Assembly (NCBI RefSeq): GCF_002005445.1
Contig: NZ_CP014692.1
Location: forward strand, 1,054,001-1,118,000
DNA length: 64,000 nt
Source: Acetobacter aceti
Lineage (GTDB): Bacteria; Pseudomonadota; Alphaproteobacteria; Acetobacterales; Acetobacteraceae
Direction: 5' to 3'
The notes below the pieces were generated by a model that worked only from the letters and a program-made list of their open reading frames with translations, ran no database searches and was not told the origin of the DNA. Below are positions 25,999-35,243 of this stretch, piece by piece (within the stretch, counting starts at the first letter, position 1; the number at the start of each line of letters is the position of its first letter). The translations under genes were made by a program, and so were the position numbers.

Positions 25999-27501
25999 TT
26001 ATTTCCACACGTCATCCATGACAGGCACAGCCGATGATTCTGTCGGAGCCATTATCTGCATGGTCTTGAGATCAGCTTCACTTTTTGTAATGGCTGTCTC
26101 TTCCGCCTTGAGATCGAGAGATCTGCTCAGCAAGGCATAGACGCTGCCGGAGACAATGAGCCCGACAAGCCAGCCGATATCGACGCCACCCAGCATTTTC
26201 GCGATTGGACCGGTGTAGATTTCAGGCAGAACGGCGAATGGTATGGTGACGAGGAATCCGATTGCGTAGGCCAGCAGGCCACGAGATTGCCACATGCCGT
26301 AAATACCGCCACCGGGCATGAAGAGATTTGTGATGGCGTAACGGCCTTTGCGAACCAGAAAATAATCGACCAGGTTGACCGCTGTCCACGGCACGAGCAG
26401 ATACAGCATGACCGTCAGGGTCGCGAAAAGCAGCCCGATGGCGTCGGAAGGACATTGCAGTGACAGTCCTGTCCAGATTGCTGCGACGATAATAACTGTC
26501 AGGATACGGGCGCTTCTGGTCGGATTGAGCGGGCGGAAGGAGTCTATCCCGGTCAGGATGGTCAGCATGCAGCTATAGGCATTGAGACCCATCGTGGCGA
26601 TCAGCGCAATAACAGATGCCAGGGCAACAACCGATCCAAATCCCGGGAAGACAGTGTCTCCTGCCTGATGGAGGGCGACCAGTCCGTCGGAAGCACCGAG
26701 CCGGGTCGCAAGCCAGGCGCCGAGGGTGATGAGCCAGATGGCAGAGGAGGATGCCCCAAACATCACGGCCATGATGATCGACACCGGTCTGGTGTTCCGC
26801 GGCAGATAGCGGGAATAGTCGGAAACGTACGGTGCGTAGGTGATGTTGTAGCTGGCGCTGGCAGCGATCTGTCCGATGAAGGCTACCCAGCTGAACCCGA
26901 CGATTGTTGGCGCGGAACCCCCCGCATGGCCCGTCAGGATCGCTCCTGTCAGGATGACGTACAGGGGGAGGGAGACATAGAAGCAGAGCTTGAAGATCGT
27001 GTGCAGGCAGTCATGGCCGTATATGGCGAACAGCGCGGCGATGATGGCCATGCCGATCGTGACGGCTGTGATGTTCCAGCCGAAGATCCCGTTCAGACCG
27101 GCGGAAAGCAGCACCGTGTCAACAACATTGAAGCCTATGAACGTGACCAGCGTGCCAATCAGGACGAGAGAGACGCCCCGGTAGCCGAACTGCGCCCGGG
27201 ACTGGATCATCTGCGGCAGGCCGAGTTCCGCGCCCTGTGAGGCGTGAAACGCCATGAACAGCGTGCCGAACAGGATTCCGATGACACCAGCGAGGGCCGT
27301 ATAACCCAGAGAGAGGCCCATGCTGGGCCCGACAAATCCGATGGCGATTGTAAAGAACTGGAAATTACCCAGGAACCAGAAGGGCCCCTGATCCGCAACG
27401 CGACCGTGACGCTCGTTCTCGGGCACGTAGTCGATGGAACGGGTTTCGATCCCTCCCTGTCGGGAGGAAGTGACCTGGGTGAGGGTAGGTGTGACTGACA
27501 T
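25999..27501 (-). CDS. NCS1-family nucleobase/cation symporter (cytosine/purine permease-like)
   Basis: A 500-residue, 12-span permease. The N-terminal consensus is visible as ERHGRVADQGPFWFLGNFQFFTIAIGFVG, and GFSWVAFIGQIAASASYNITYAPYVSDYSRYLP is the conserved substrate-binding region of NCS1 carriers. Family substrates include cytosine, purines, hydantoins, allantoin and thiamine precursors, so the exact cargo is open. The ATG at 27501 has AGAGGGG upstream. It is divergent from a LysR gene with a palindrome in the shared 126-base gap, suggesting substrate-dependent control. Confidence 0.82.
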   Translation of the reverse strand: MSVTPTLTQVTSSRQGGIETRSIDYVPENERHGRVADQGPFWFLGNFQFFTIAIGFVGPSMGLSLGYTALAGVIGILFGTLFMAFHASQGAELGLPQMIQSRAQFGYRGVSLVLIGTLVTFIGFNVVDTVLLSAGLNGIFGWNITAVTIGMAIIAALFAIYGHDCLHTIFKLCFYVSLPLYVILTGAILTGHAGGSAPTIVGFSWVAFIGQIAASASYNITYAPYVSDYSRYLPRNTRPVSIIMAVMFGASSSAIWLITLGAWLATRLGASDGLVALHQAGDTVFPGFGSVVALASVIALIATMGLNAYSCMLTILTGIDSFRPLNPTRSARILTVIIVAAIWTGLSLQCPSDAIGLLFATLTVMLYLLVPWTAVNLVDYFLVRKGRYAITNLFMPGGGIYGMWQSRGLLAYAIGFLVTIPFAVLPEIYTGPIAKMLGGVDIGWLVGLIVSGSVYALLSRSLDLKAEETAITKSEADLKTMQIMAPTESSAVPVMDDVWK

Positions 27502-27596
27502 CGAGTGCCCCTCTGAGAGATGTCCGGGGTAGAACGATTTGTATCCGTAATGATATGGCGTGTGTATTGACAGCGCCAATTCCAAATCTAAGATTC

Positions 27597-27620
27597 AAAC
27601 ATTGATTGAAATCGATGTTT
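27597..27620. promoter_or_regulatory. palindromic operator between NCS1 permease and LysR regulator
   Basis: A 24-base inverted repeat: left arm AAACATTGAT (27597-27606) and right arm ATCGATGTTT (27611-27620), 9 of 10 pairs matching around TGAA. It ends eight bases before the LysR ATG and lies about 100 bases upstream of the permease start. It is a good candidate for the regulator's own binding site. Confidence 0.45.
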
Positions 27621-27627
27621 GGGTGTC

Positions 27628-28569
27628 ATGCTTGGTAGTCTCAGCGATCTGGACCTGCGTCTGATCCGCGTTTTCCTGGCGATTGTGGATGCGGGCGGAA
27701 TTTCCACGGCGCAAGGCATCCTGAACGTCGGGCAGTCCACGATCAGCACCCAGTTGGCGACGCTGGAGACACGGCTGGGCTTTAGACTATGTGAACGCGG
27801 CCGGAGTGGATTTCGGCTGACTGCAAAAGGAGAGCGCTTCACGGAACTGGCGCGTCATCTGGTTGGGGCTGTTGAAGATTTCAGCGTTCAGGCCCGCAAC
27901 ATGGATCGTCGCCTCGTCGGCACGCTCCGGATCGGGATTATCGGGCATACCCCATTCAGTGAAAACATCCGCATCAGTCAGGCCATCGCGCGTTTCCGGC
28001 AGCGTGATGAAGCTGTCAGACTGGATATCCGCGTCTGTTCACCCGGTGAGCAGGAAGAGCGTTTGCTGAGTGGAACACTCGATATAGCGATGGGCTATTT
28101 CTGGCACAGGATTCCCAGTTTGCAGTTCACGCCGCTCTTCATCGAAAGGCAGATTGCTTACTGCGGACGGGGGCATCCTCTGTTTTTTCATGTCGGGCAG
28201 GTCTCGCAGGCCGAGGCCTGGGAGTATGACTGGGGGTGGAGAACATATCCTCTTCCACAGTCACTCTTTTCCGACAGTCCTAAATCCATCACGGCGACAG
28301 CTGACAATATGGAAGCCCTGGCCATGCTTGTCCTGTCGGGACATCATCTGGCATTCCTGCCTCAGCATTTTGCAAGATCCTATGAGGAGCAGGGGCTGAT
28401 CGCCTCTCTTAATCCGCAGGTATTGCGCTATGATGTAACTTTTCACGCTGTGTCGCGACAAAGACAGAATCTGGGGGACATACCGAAAGCTTTTCTGGAT
28501 GACCTTGCCAGCGTCCATCTTTCGTCTGTTGCGGAAGGGCTGGTCTCTACCGAAACAGAAAAGATCTGA
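27628..28569 (+). CDS. LysR-family transcriptional regulator
   Basis: A 313-residue regulator. Residues about 6-66 form the winged HTH (LRLIRVFLAIVDAGGISTAQGILNVGQSTISTQLATLETRLGFRLCERGRSGFRLT), followed by the helical linker and a periplasmic-binding-like effector domain (GTLRIGIIGHTP... LDIAMGYFW... MLVLSGHHLAFLPQHFA). It is divergent from the NCS1 permease, the typical LysR target layout. It ends directly against the TonB receptor (stops adjacent, convergent). Confidence 0.88.
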   Translation: MLGSLSDLDLRLIRVFLAIVDAGGISTAQGILNVGQSTISTQLATLETRLGFRLCERGRSGFRLTAKGERFTELARHLVGAVEDFSVQARNMDRRLVGTLRIGIIGHTPFSENIRISQAIARFRQRDEAVRLDIRVCSPGEQEERLLSGTLDIAMGYFWHRIPSLQFTPLFIERQIAYCGRGHPLFFHVGQVSQAEAWEYDWGWRTYPLPQSLFSDSPKSITATADNMEALAMLVLSGHHLAFLPQHFARSYEEQGLIASLNPQVLRYDVTFHAVSRQRQNLGDIPKAFLDDLASVHLSSVAEGLVSTETEKI

Positions 28570-30615
28570 TCAGAACTCCGCAGTCAGACCCGCAATGATA
28601 CGACGATCAATGAGCAAGCCGGATGTTTCCTTGAGCTGAGAAGCACCAAGCTGTTGCCCGCTCAGCGCCAGAAGAAAGTGCTTGTCGATTTTCCATGCAA
28701 CGCGGGCGTTCAGGGTCACGAAATCCTTGACCTTGATGTTCCTGAGCCGAAACGTCGTGAAGTCAGCGGCAACATCCTGATAGTGTGACTGCCATCTGGC
28801 ATGGGCGCTGAATTGCACCGGCCCCAGAGTGTAATCGAAGCCGCCAATGACACTGTTGACCGGGGTTTGCCGCTGAAAATTGATCATTGAAGATTTGTCA
28901 GGGTCGCGCACAGCCGTCATGGCGTAACTCAGATCCCAGTGAAAATTGAAATCTGTTTTGCCTTCCAGCCGGATTTCGCCTCCGGCGTCATCGACCCGGT
29001 TATAGTTTTTGGGGAACATCGTAAGGGATGCCGGAGGCGTGTAGGTATAGTTTGAGGCAAAAGGTGTTCCGAGCATTTCGCTGGTGCGCTGGGCGAAAAG
29101 TGCGACGGACAGGGTGGCGCTCAGCGGCTTGATGCTGCGTGAGTAGTTCAGGCCCACATTGATGGTTGTCGATGGTGAAAGTGATGGATTGTTGATCACC
29201 GTGACGGGGCCGAGCATTGTGGTCGGCGCAAAATCAAAGAGAGCGGGAAGCTGAATGCCACGGGCTGCATTCAGTCCGAATGTTCCCCATTGACCGGCGT
29301 CATAGCGGATACGGCTGTTGAAGCTTGGTTCGATATAGTGTTGTGCAGCAGAAGATGGCACGTCAGAAAAAAACGGACTTCTAACGGATGGAACTGTCAG
29401 GGAATCCACCCGAACAGCATTTGTTAAAGTGAGTTTTGGTAAAATACGATAATCCCACACAGCGGAGCCTGCGGCGAGCATATCATATTCGCTGCCTATT
29501 TTCGTGCCAGCCTGCGTGCCGGACAGTGTGGAGTAACGATATTCGAGGCCCAGCTTCAGATCATTCTGATTGTTGAGCGAAATGGTGTCAGAAATCTGCG
29601 CAACAGTCGTTTCCAGATCATATCCGAAGTCGATTGGAATAATAGTTCCAAAAACAGCAATATTCTCTGTTGTCGTGTTGGTGAATGAGTTCTGATAGGC
29701 TCTGAATTCAAATAATCCCCAGCCCGTGTCGGCGGCAAGGCGGCCCTCAAGGCTTTTTGACAGAGGGCGGGATGCAAAGTAACTGCCGACATCAAGCCAG
29801 AAAGGTGTGTGTTCCTGATCGATCGTGCCAGTCAGGCCCCATTCGACACGAGGAGAAAGCTGCCCGCGTAATTCCAGAACGGCATTGATGTTGCTGGTCT
29901 GGGCGGGGATGTCACGACGACTGTGACGGTTATATTCGTCTGACCGCAGACCGTTAAGTGACAGCTTGGTCGTGAAGGCGTCTGAGAATTTGTGAGAAAG
30001 GACCACTTCTCCGCCGAACCCGTTAAGGCTGCCTCCCTCAACATGTACGTAGCTCTTGTTTTCGTGAAGCGGATCCCGGGTGACGATATTGATCACGCCT
30101 CCGGAGGCGTTAAAGCCGTACACGGCTGAATTCGGTCCCCGAATGACTTCGATCTGCCGGATATCACGAATTGAAACAGGAAGAGCGCCCCAGTCCGTGT
30201 AGTTGTAGCCGTCGAGATAAACCTGTCGTCCATCAATCAGCACCAGTGTGCGTGAGCCGCCTGCCGCGTCATTGCCCCGGATAGAGACATTGGCGCTCAG
30301 TATGGAATAGCGCCGTACATCCACTCCCGGCACCATGCGCAAGACTTCGGGAAGGGTCTGGGCGCCGGAAGACTGAATCTGTTCGGCTGTGACAACCTGT
30401 ATGTCTGTCGGGAGTTCGCTGGCGCGCTGGGGTTTGCCGGTTGCTGAGCTTGTGATGGGCTCATTGAAAAGCTTTTCGAACGTACTGTAGTCGAGATTCT
30501 GCGCGTGTGCCTGATGTCCCGAAAATATCAGGAAACTGGCTGCGAGCGCTGCGCTGCAAGGTAGGGCCACAGCAAAACGCGGATACAGAAGGTTATGGCG
30601 CTTGGTGATGGGCAA
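28570..30615 (-). CDS. TonB-dependent outer-membrane receptor
   Basis: About 681 residues. The signal peptide ends near HQAHAQ (residue 39). The plug domain holds LPTDIQVVTAEQIQSSGAQTLPEVLRMVPGVDVRR, SIRGNDAAGGSRTLVLIDGRQVYLDG and IEVIRGPNSAVYGFNASGGVINIVTRDP; the barrel ends with aromatic F (LTAEF). A weak TonB box may lie at the mature N-terminus. The only in-frame start able to encode the signal peptide is TTG at 30615. The plug wording resembles colicin I/vitamin B12-type receptors. Substrate unknown; no Fur-box-like site was seen upstream. Confidence 0.88.
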   Translation of the reverse strand: MPITKRHNLLYPRFAVALPCSAALAASFLIFSGHQAHAQNLDYSTFEKLFNEPITSSATGKPQRASELPTDIQVVTAEQIQSSGAQTLPEVLRMVPGVDVRRYSILSANVSIRGNDAAGGSRTLVLIDGRQVYLDGYNYTDWGALPVSIRDIRQIEVIRGPNSAVYGFNASGGVINIVTRDPLHENKSYVHVEGGSLNGFGGEVVLSHKFSDAFTTKLSLNGLRSDEYNRHSRRDIPAQTSNINAVLELRGQLSPRVEWGLTGTIDQEHTPFWLDVGSYFASRPLSKSLEGRLAADTGWGLFEFRAYQNSFTNTTTENIAVFGTIIPIDFGYDLETTVAQISDTISLNNQNDLKLGLEYRYSTLSGTQAGTKIGSEYDMLAAGSAVWDYRILPKLTLTNAVRVDSLTVPSVRSPFFSDVPSSAAQHYIEPSFNSRIRYDAGQWGTFGLNAARGIQLPALFDFAPTTMLGPVTVINNPSLSPSTTINVGLNYSRSIKPLSATLSVALFAQRTSEMLGTPFASNYTYTPPASLTMFPKNYNRVDDAGGEIRLEGKTDFNFHWDLSYAMTAVRDPDKSSMINFQRQTPVNSVIGGFDYTLGPVQFSAHARWQSHYQDVAADFTTFRLRNIKVKDFVTLNARVAWKIDKHFLLALSGQQLGASQLKETSGLLIDRRIIAGLTAEF

Positions 30616-30793
30616 TGACGTTTAACCTGCAGATCAGACTATCTCCGGATTATGCAGGCGACCCGATTACAGCTTGGTTAAAATATTTCCTGAAAAATAA
30701 GAGAAAGACTGCTTGCAGGATGTAATGGTAAACAGGATGCAATACACTTGTATCCAGATCATGATGCGATGAAGACACCGGAGAGGGAAACAT

Positions 30794-31105
30794 ATGGAAA
30801 CCACGCCGTCAGGACCATCGGCGGAGCTGAATGAGACGCCACACGATGAACAGGAAGCCTCACCTGCTGTGACGGCTGCAACGTCGACGGCTCCGCAGAA
30901 TGATCCCATTCTGGTTGTAAAACCGGGTCCGCCGAGTGCGGTCTCAACATCCGCGCCTGCATCAGACGATCCTGCCAGCCAGAACAGAATGGATGCGTCA
31001 GCTTTCAGGGAACTGGCCCAGATGGTCGGCGCCATGGTGTTTGTCGGACTGTTGACAGTCGCCGGGTGGCATGCGGCGCATTATTCCGGTGCGTGGCCTT
31101 ACTGA
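30794..31105 (+). CDS. small C-terminally anchored membrane protein
   Basis: A 103-residue product with a disordered Pro/Ser/Thr-rich N-terminal part (residues 1-75) and a single C-terminal membrane helix (ALQMVGAMVFVGLLTVAG-like, residues about 78-95). GGAGAGGGA before the ATG is a good ribosome site. The opposite-strand frame here has none, so this strand was chosen. Unknown family; it is upstream of, and divergent from, the TonB receptor. Confidence 0.55.
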   Translation: METTPSGPSAELNETPHDEQEASPAVTAATSTAPQNDPILVVKPGPPSAVSTSAPASDDPASQNRMDASAFRELAQMVGAMVFVGLLTVAGWHAAHYSGAWPY

Positions 31106-31175
31106 GAGGCTGTCCTTTCTTTCAGATCCCGAGAGTTCTCCCGACGGCCGACCAGCACGAAAGACCTGAAACGGA

Positions 31176-31937
31176 TCACTGGTGGCGCAGGGTGACCACG
31201 AGCACATCCCTAAAGGCGGGCAGGTTCGGGTCTATCGGTTGAATCGGCGTGACACCGTGATAGACCATGTGATCATTCACGAAGGCGGCATCCAGTGGAC
31301 CCGTGAGGGTAAAGCTGCCGACCTCATTCCCCTGCAGATCATGGATGCTGGTGGTTCCGTTCTCCACGTTCTCGCGCCGCACCATCAAGACAAGCACCCA
31401 ATCGACACCATCCCGATGAAGACCTTCGGGGGTCGGGTGGCCATTCATCTCCCTGCCGGCTTCGATCCTGAACTGATGCACTTCGGCATGCCATGTTTCC
31501 GGCCGTTCAGGCTCAGGCGTCAGATCGGTTGCCAGTCGATTGACCAGAGACAGCACCGCTCTCATCACCGGATGGTCGCCGATCCGTTTTTCAACCGGGT
31601 CAAACCAGCGTTCAATGCCGCCATTCAAGGTGTTGTAATCGCGGCTTTGATAATGGGGCTGATGCTTTTTCCGGACGATGCTGTTGTCCGACAGGGCAAA
31701 TGTGGCATGACGACGCCTGCGATAGCGACCGCCGTCAGCCATATAGACATCGACACCCAGCCGCTGCCAGCTTGAGGCGAAGCTCTCCCAGTCCGCCATG
31801 CCGTACGAGTCCAGCAGGGTGTGCATCTGTTTTGCCGGAATGTGCGCGAAGAAACTGTCTCGTGTCGTCGCTTCAATCCCGGTGAGCGCGGCCCCGGTGA
31901 GCGCGGCTCTGGTCAGATCTTCTTCAGGTCTTGTCAT
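31176..31937 (-). CDS. 2-oxoglutarate/Fe(II) dioxygenase of the amino-acid hydroxylase type
   Basis: A 253-residue protein resembling the 2OG-Fe_Oxy_2 family, which includes bacterial L-isoleucine and other free-amino-acid hydroxylases. VHQFRIEAG precedes HPTPEGLHRDGVDWVLVLMVRRENVENG, giving an HxD pair at H174/D176; a distal histidine is H227 (VYHGVTPI) and an arginine at FRDVLVV can bind 2-oxoglutarate. The N-terminus carries a tandem AALTG duplication. The ATG at 31937 overlaps the MscS stop by 14 bases, so both are in one transcript. Substrate is inference from family. Confidence 0.75.
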   Translation of the reverse strand: MTRPEEDLTRAALTGAALTGIEATTRDSFFAHIPAKQMHTLLDSYGMADWESFASSWQRLGVDVYMADGGRYRRRRHATFALSDNSIVRKKHQPHYQSRDYNTLNGGIERWFDPVEKRIGDHPVMRAVLSLVNRLATDLTPEPERPETWHAEVHQFRIEAGREMNGHPTPEGLHRDGVDWVLVLMVRRENVENGTTSIHDLQGNEVGSFTLTGPLDAAFVNDHMVYHGVTPIQPIDPNLPAFRDVLVVTLRHQ

Positions 31938-34542
31938 GGTCAGGTTTTTCCGCAGAGTCCCCGACCGGCTTTTCTGACTCAGCCGTCGGCGAGAGTGATG
32001 TCGTGGTGTTCACTTCATGCCCGTCAGCCGGAGCGTGGAGCTCTCCGGAAATTGAGAGAGAAGTGCCCGGCGCAGACGCCGTGTAGGAAGTCGGGGTATA
32101 GAACTTGATGTTCGCAGCCGCCATACGATTGGCGATCCGTTTGTAGAATTCGCGCTGGACTTTCCATTTCATCATGGCGGCGGTCCGGATGGTGCCAATC
32201 GTGATAGCCCCGTTTGAATCGCTCTTGTTGACGCCAAGATCGTTGTAGTCAGAGTAAATGATTGTCTTGAATGCATCTTCCTGGCGCATTTCTGCGACCG
32301 TATCAGCCATGATTTTCACGACACGGGAAATGTCTTCGGACAGATCAACATTTTGATAGATGACAAGCTGATTGAAATCCCTGCCCGTATTGGCAATTGA
32401 GGTGACGGAAGAAAAGGGAATGATGTGCAGATCGCCATTGAAGGCGCGCACCCTTACGGTTCTGATTGAAAGATGCTCGACTGAACCTTCCACACCAGCA
32501 GCAGTCACCCAGTCTCCAACCTGAATGGCGTCTTCAACCAGCATAAAGAATCCGGTGATGAAGTCCTTCACCAGACTCTGGGAGCCGAACGCCACTGCGG
32601 CGCCCATGATACCCGCGCCGGTGAGCAGGGGCGCGACATTGATGCCGATCTGCGAGAGGCTGGTGACCAGCACGATGATGATGATCAGCGCCAGCATGAC
32701 GGTACGGATGATCGGCAGCACCGTTTTCAGACGGGTCGCACGCATCCCCTGACCGGTCTTGCTGAACTTTTCAAGCTGACGGCTCAGGAGGGCATTGACC
32801 ACTTCCCAGGTCGCCGCCGCCACAGAAAGGGCGACTGTCAATGTAATGACGGCGCTCAGCAGACGGGAGCCGAGAGGGCTGGAGAAGAAGAAGTGAACGC
32901 TGGCGAGCCCCCATGATTCAGTCAGACCAATGAAACCGATGAACACGATCAGTGCGGTCAGCGCGCCGCGCACGAAAGGGTAATATCTATCCGCCCGCTC
33001 CTGAACTTCGGGATGTTTCTGGATCACGGCCGGATCAATACGGAACAGTCGATCCTGCCAGCCGTAAGCCAGCACAGCCAGAAGCCGGGTCACTGCGACA
33101 ATCAGAACTGTGAGGAAAATTGTGCGGAGAATCCAGTCATAGCCGCCCCGGAGATGGGCAGCCCATACGAGCCAGAGCGCCGCATCCAGAAAGAGCGCCG
33201 GAATCCACCAGAACTGCACCAGTGTCAGTATGAAGGACCAGAAACCGCTCTTCACCTTTGCCCGCTTGGGAGCGACGGTCCTCGCAACAATAGGACGAAG
33301 CCGCCAGATGAAGATGGCGATCATGATGTGTTCTATCAGAATCACAGCGCGGATCATTGCTTCCGTGCCGCGCTCGGAAAGGTCGAACTCTCCTCCCACA
33401 ACCGAGAGGCAGACAACGAGGGAAGGCGCTGCGACGAGGAAATTCCACCAGCGTGTCAGCATATGCGCCGTACTGTCGGAAACCGGCGCCAGTCTGATCA
33501 TTGGAGAACGTGGAGCCAGCGCCGATTCCAGAAGAACGAACAGGAAGCGGGCGACCGCGTAAGCCTCTGCCAGAGTCTCTGTGACGGTTTCCGCCTGTTG
33601 CGTGTCGGTGGCGAGAGAGGAGCCCGCCATGGCCACACCCAGAAACAGCAGAACAGGCAGCAGTTTGAGGCCGAAATGCCCCAGTGCATAAGGTACGCGG
33701 GACAGGAATTTCAGTGTTTCGATCTGGCGACGCTGGTCATCCGCACGCGTTTTCAGCGTGTTGATTTCTTCCTTATGGTCCCCGTTCGCCTTAGCCAGAG
33801 CGGCCGCCTTTATGTCGGCGTTCTGATCGGTTTCCTCTAGGGCAATGTCAGAGTCGGGCTCGTCCTGCGGCGATACTGCGGAATCGTTTTCCCGCTGTTC
33901 ACGGCTTTCAGCCCGCCGGGTCACTGCCTGCAGCGGTTTGTGAAGCGCGAGAGATGCTCCCCACTCAATCAGCATGGCGACGACAATGACCAGTCCCGCG
34001 CGCCAGAATGTGCCGAGAAGCACGGCGCGGGTCTGGGGGTTGGAAATTTCTGCATCGAACCATTTTCCGACCGTTTTCAGGTCAGAGAACAATCCGAGAA
34101 AGTTATCCAGATAGCTGCGCAGGGTGAGTTTCAGAGAGGAAACACTGGAGATCAGGTCGGTGTGGAGCACTACGGCGTTCGGTGACACGACTGCGTTGGC
34201 CGGCTCTGCGGGAGCGGCTGCCTTTGCCGTTGCAGATGTCGAGGAAATGCCCTTCGCCATGAGCGAAAGTGTATGGGTGAAGCTGTCTCTCTGCTTCGGA
34301 TCGTTCAGGACATTCAGCAGTTGCTGTGCTTCCTGGGGAGAAAGCGCAGCAGTGTTCCCCGAGGATGCAGTTACGGCCGCCGCCCCGGTGTCGGCCGCCA
34401 GCGCGTTGTGCATGGCGGGAAATAGCAGCAGGGTGGCTGTAAAGAGCCAGCAGGTCAGGATGCCCAGGGACCGGTGTCGTCGCGAGGATGACCGCTCAAT
34501 GACCGGGGTGACGGAACGATGATCCGCGTTACTCACCTGCAT
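31924..34542 (-). CDS. large mechanosensitive channel of the MscS superfamily
   Basis: An 872-residue protein. A signal peptide (cleavage near NALAAD) is followed by a periplasmic domain, a charged coiled-coil-like stretch (about residues 215-275), roughly ten membrane helices, and the MscS core: LLTGAGIMGAAVAFGSQSLVKDFITGFFMLVEDAIQVGDWVTAAG (pore helix and beta domain) then VRVRAFNGDLHIIPFSSV. This is the MscM/YbdG-like large class. It gates to release solutes under osmotic downshift. A 2OG dioxygenase gene overlaps its 3' end. Confidence 0.88.
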   Translation of the reverse strand: MQVSNADHRSVTPVIERSSSRRHRSLGILTCWLFTATLLLFPAMHNALAADTGAAAVTASSGNTAALSPQEAQQLLNVLNDPKQRDSFTHTLSLMAKGISSTSATAKAAAPAEPANAVVSPNAVVLHTDLISSVSSLKLTLRSYLDNFLGLFSDLKTVGKWFDAEISNPQTRAVLLGTFWRAGLVIVVAMLIEWGASLALHKPLQAVTRRAESREQRENDSAVSPQDEPDSDIALEETDQNADIKAAALAKANGDHKEEINTLKTRADDQRRQIETLKFLSRVPYALGHFGLKLLPVLLFLGVAMAGSSLATDTQQAETVTETLAEAYAVARFLFVLLESALAPRSPMIRLAPVSDSTAHMLTRWWNFLVAAPSLVVCLSVVGGEFDLSERGTEAMIRAVILIEHIMIAIFIWRLRPIVARTVAPKRAKVKSGFWSFILTLVQFWWIPALFLDAALWLVWAAHLRGGYDWILRTIFLTVLIVAVTRLLAVLAYGWQDRLFRIDPAVIQKHPEVQERADRYYPFVRGALTALIVFIGFIGLTESWGLASVHFFFSSPLGSRLLSAVITLTVALSVAAATWEVVNALLSRQLEKFSKTGQGMRATRLKTVLPIIRTVMLALIIIIVLVTSLSQIGINVAPLLTGAGIMGAAVAFGSQSLVKDFITGFFMLVEDAIQVGDWVTAAGVEGSVEHLSIRTVRVRAFNGDLHIIPFSSVTSIANTGRDFNQLVIYQNVDLSEDISRVVKIMADTVAEMRQEDAFKTIIYSDYNDLGVNKSDSNGAITIGTIRTAAMMKWKVQREFYKRIANRMAAANIKFYTPTSYTASAPGTSLSISGELHAPADGHEVNTTTSLSPTAESEKPVGDSAEKPDHDKT

Positions 34543-34631
34543 CCTGTCTTCACCTCATCCGAGTTGTATTGTTTGCGATTGGGTACGAGCCTTCCTGATA
34601 CGGATCAAGGGAAGGCCGGACCGAAGCGGTG

Positions 34632-35240
34632 TCAGCCGGGACTGTCGAAACGTACGACACGTTCCCGACGCAAAACCAGCGTGCGCGCGACCATATCATG
34701 CAGGCCCTGCTTGCGTGGTGTGAAGGCGACCATGATCACGCCAATGAACAGGACAGGAAAAGATATGAACATCTTGACCAGATTACGGACGAGGGATCGC
34801 AGCAGCGAGATGCGGCTTCCCGTCAGGTCGCAGACACGCAGCCCCAGAACCAGTTTTCCCAGTGAGGCGCGCAGAGGTGACGCTTCGAGCACGACAAAAT
34901 AGACCAGCTGGAACAGCAGGAAATATGTGCCTGTGTCATGAATTTCCACATGCGGCCAGGGCATGTGGAAGCTGGTGGCGAAATCCGTGTTCCGGAAGGC
35001 GACCTGATAGGACGGCGTGTCACCCTGCCATTCTTCCAGACGGACGGTCGGCAGCGTGAAGATGCCGACGACAAGGCTGACGACGCTCAGCAGAACATAA
35101 TCCAGAATGGCCGCGGCCGTGCGGACCCAGAAGCCAGCATAGGCCAGAACCCGTCCATCTGGTGTCAGACTGCCTGAACCACCGATAATGTCTGCCTGTG
35201 CAGGCGGCGCGCCCCAGCCGGGAGGGAGGAAGTCAGGCAT
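34632..35240 (-). CDS. RDD-family membrane protein
   Basis: A 202-residue protein. A Pro-rich N-terminus is followed by the RDD domain: GFWVRTAAAILDYVLLSVVSL (with the R..D pattern), a periplasmic loop, FVVLEASPLRASLGKLVLGLRV and SLVRNLVKMF, then a last helix and the KQGLHDMVARTLVL motif typical of RDD proteins. Its function is unknown; some are proposed transporters. It starts four bases after the argJ stop with AGGAG in place, so it is the second gene of an argJ operon. Confidence 0.82.
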   Translation of the reverse strand: MPDFLPPGWGAPPAQADIIGGSGSLTPDGRVLAYAGFWVRTAAAILDYVLLSVVSLVVGIFTLPTVRLEEWQGDTPSYQVAFRNTDFATSFHMPWPHVEIHDTGTYFLLFQLVYFVVLEASPLRASLGKLVLGLRVCDLTGSRISLLRSLVRNLVKMFISFPVLFIGVIMVAFTPRKQGLHDMVARTLVLRRERVVRFDSPG

Positions 35241-35243
35241 GGA

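Noticed and set aside
30667-31035. Minus-strand frame opposite the small membrane protein at 30794
   Set aside because: No ribosome site; the plus-strand gene has a strong one and a sensible C-terminal anchor.
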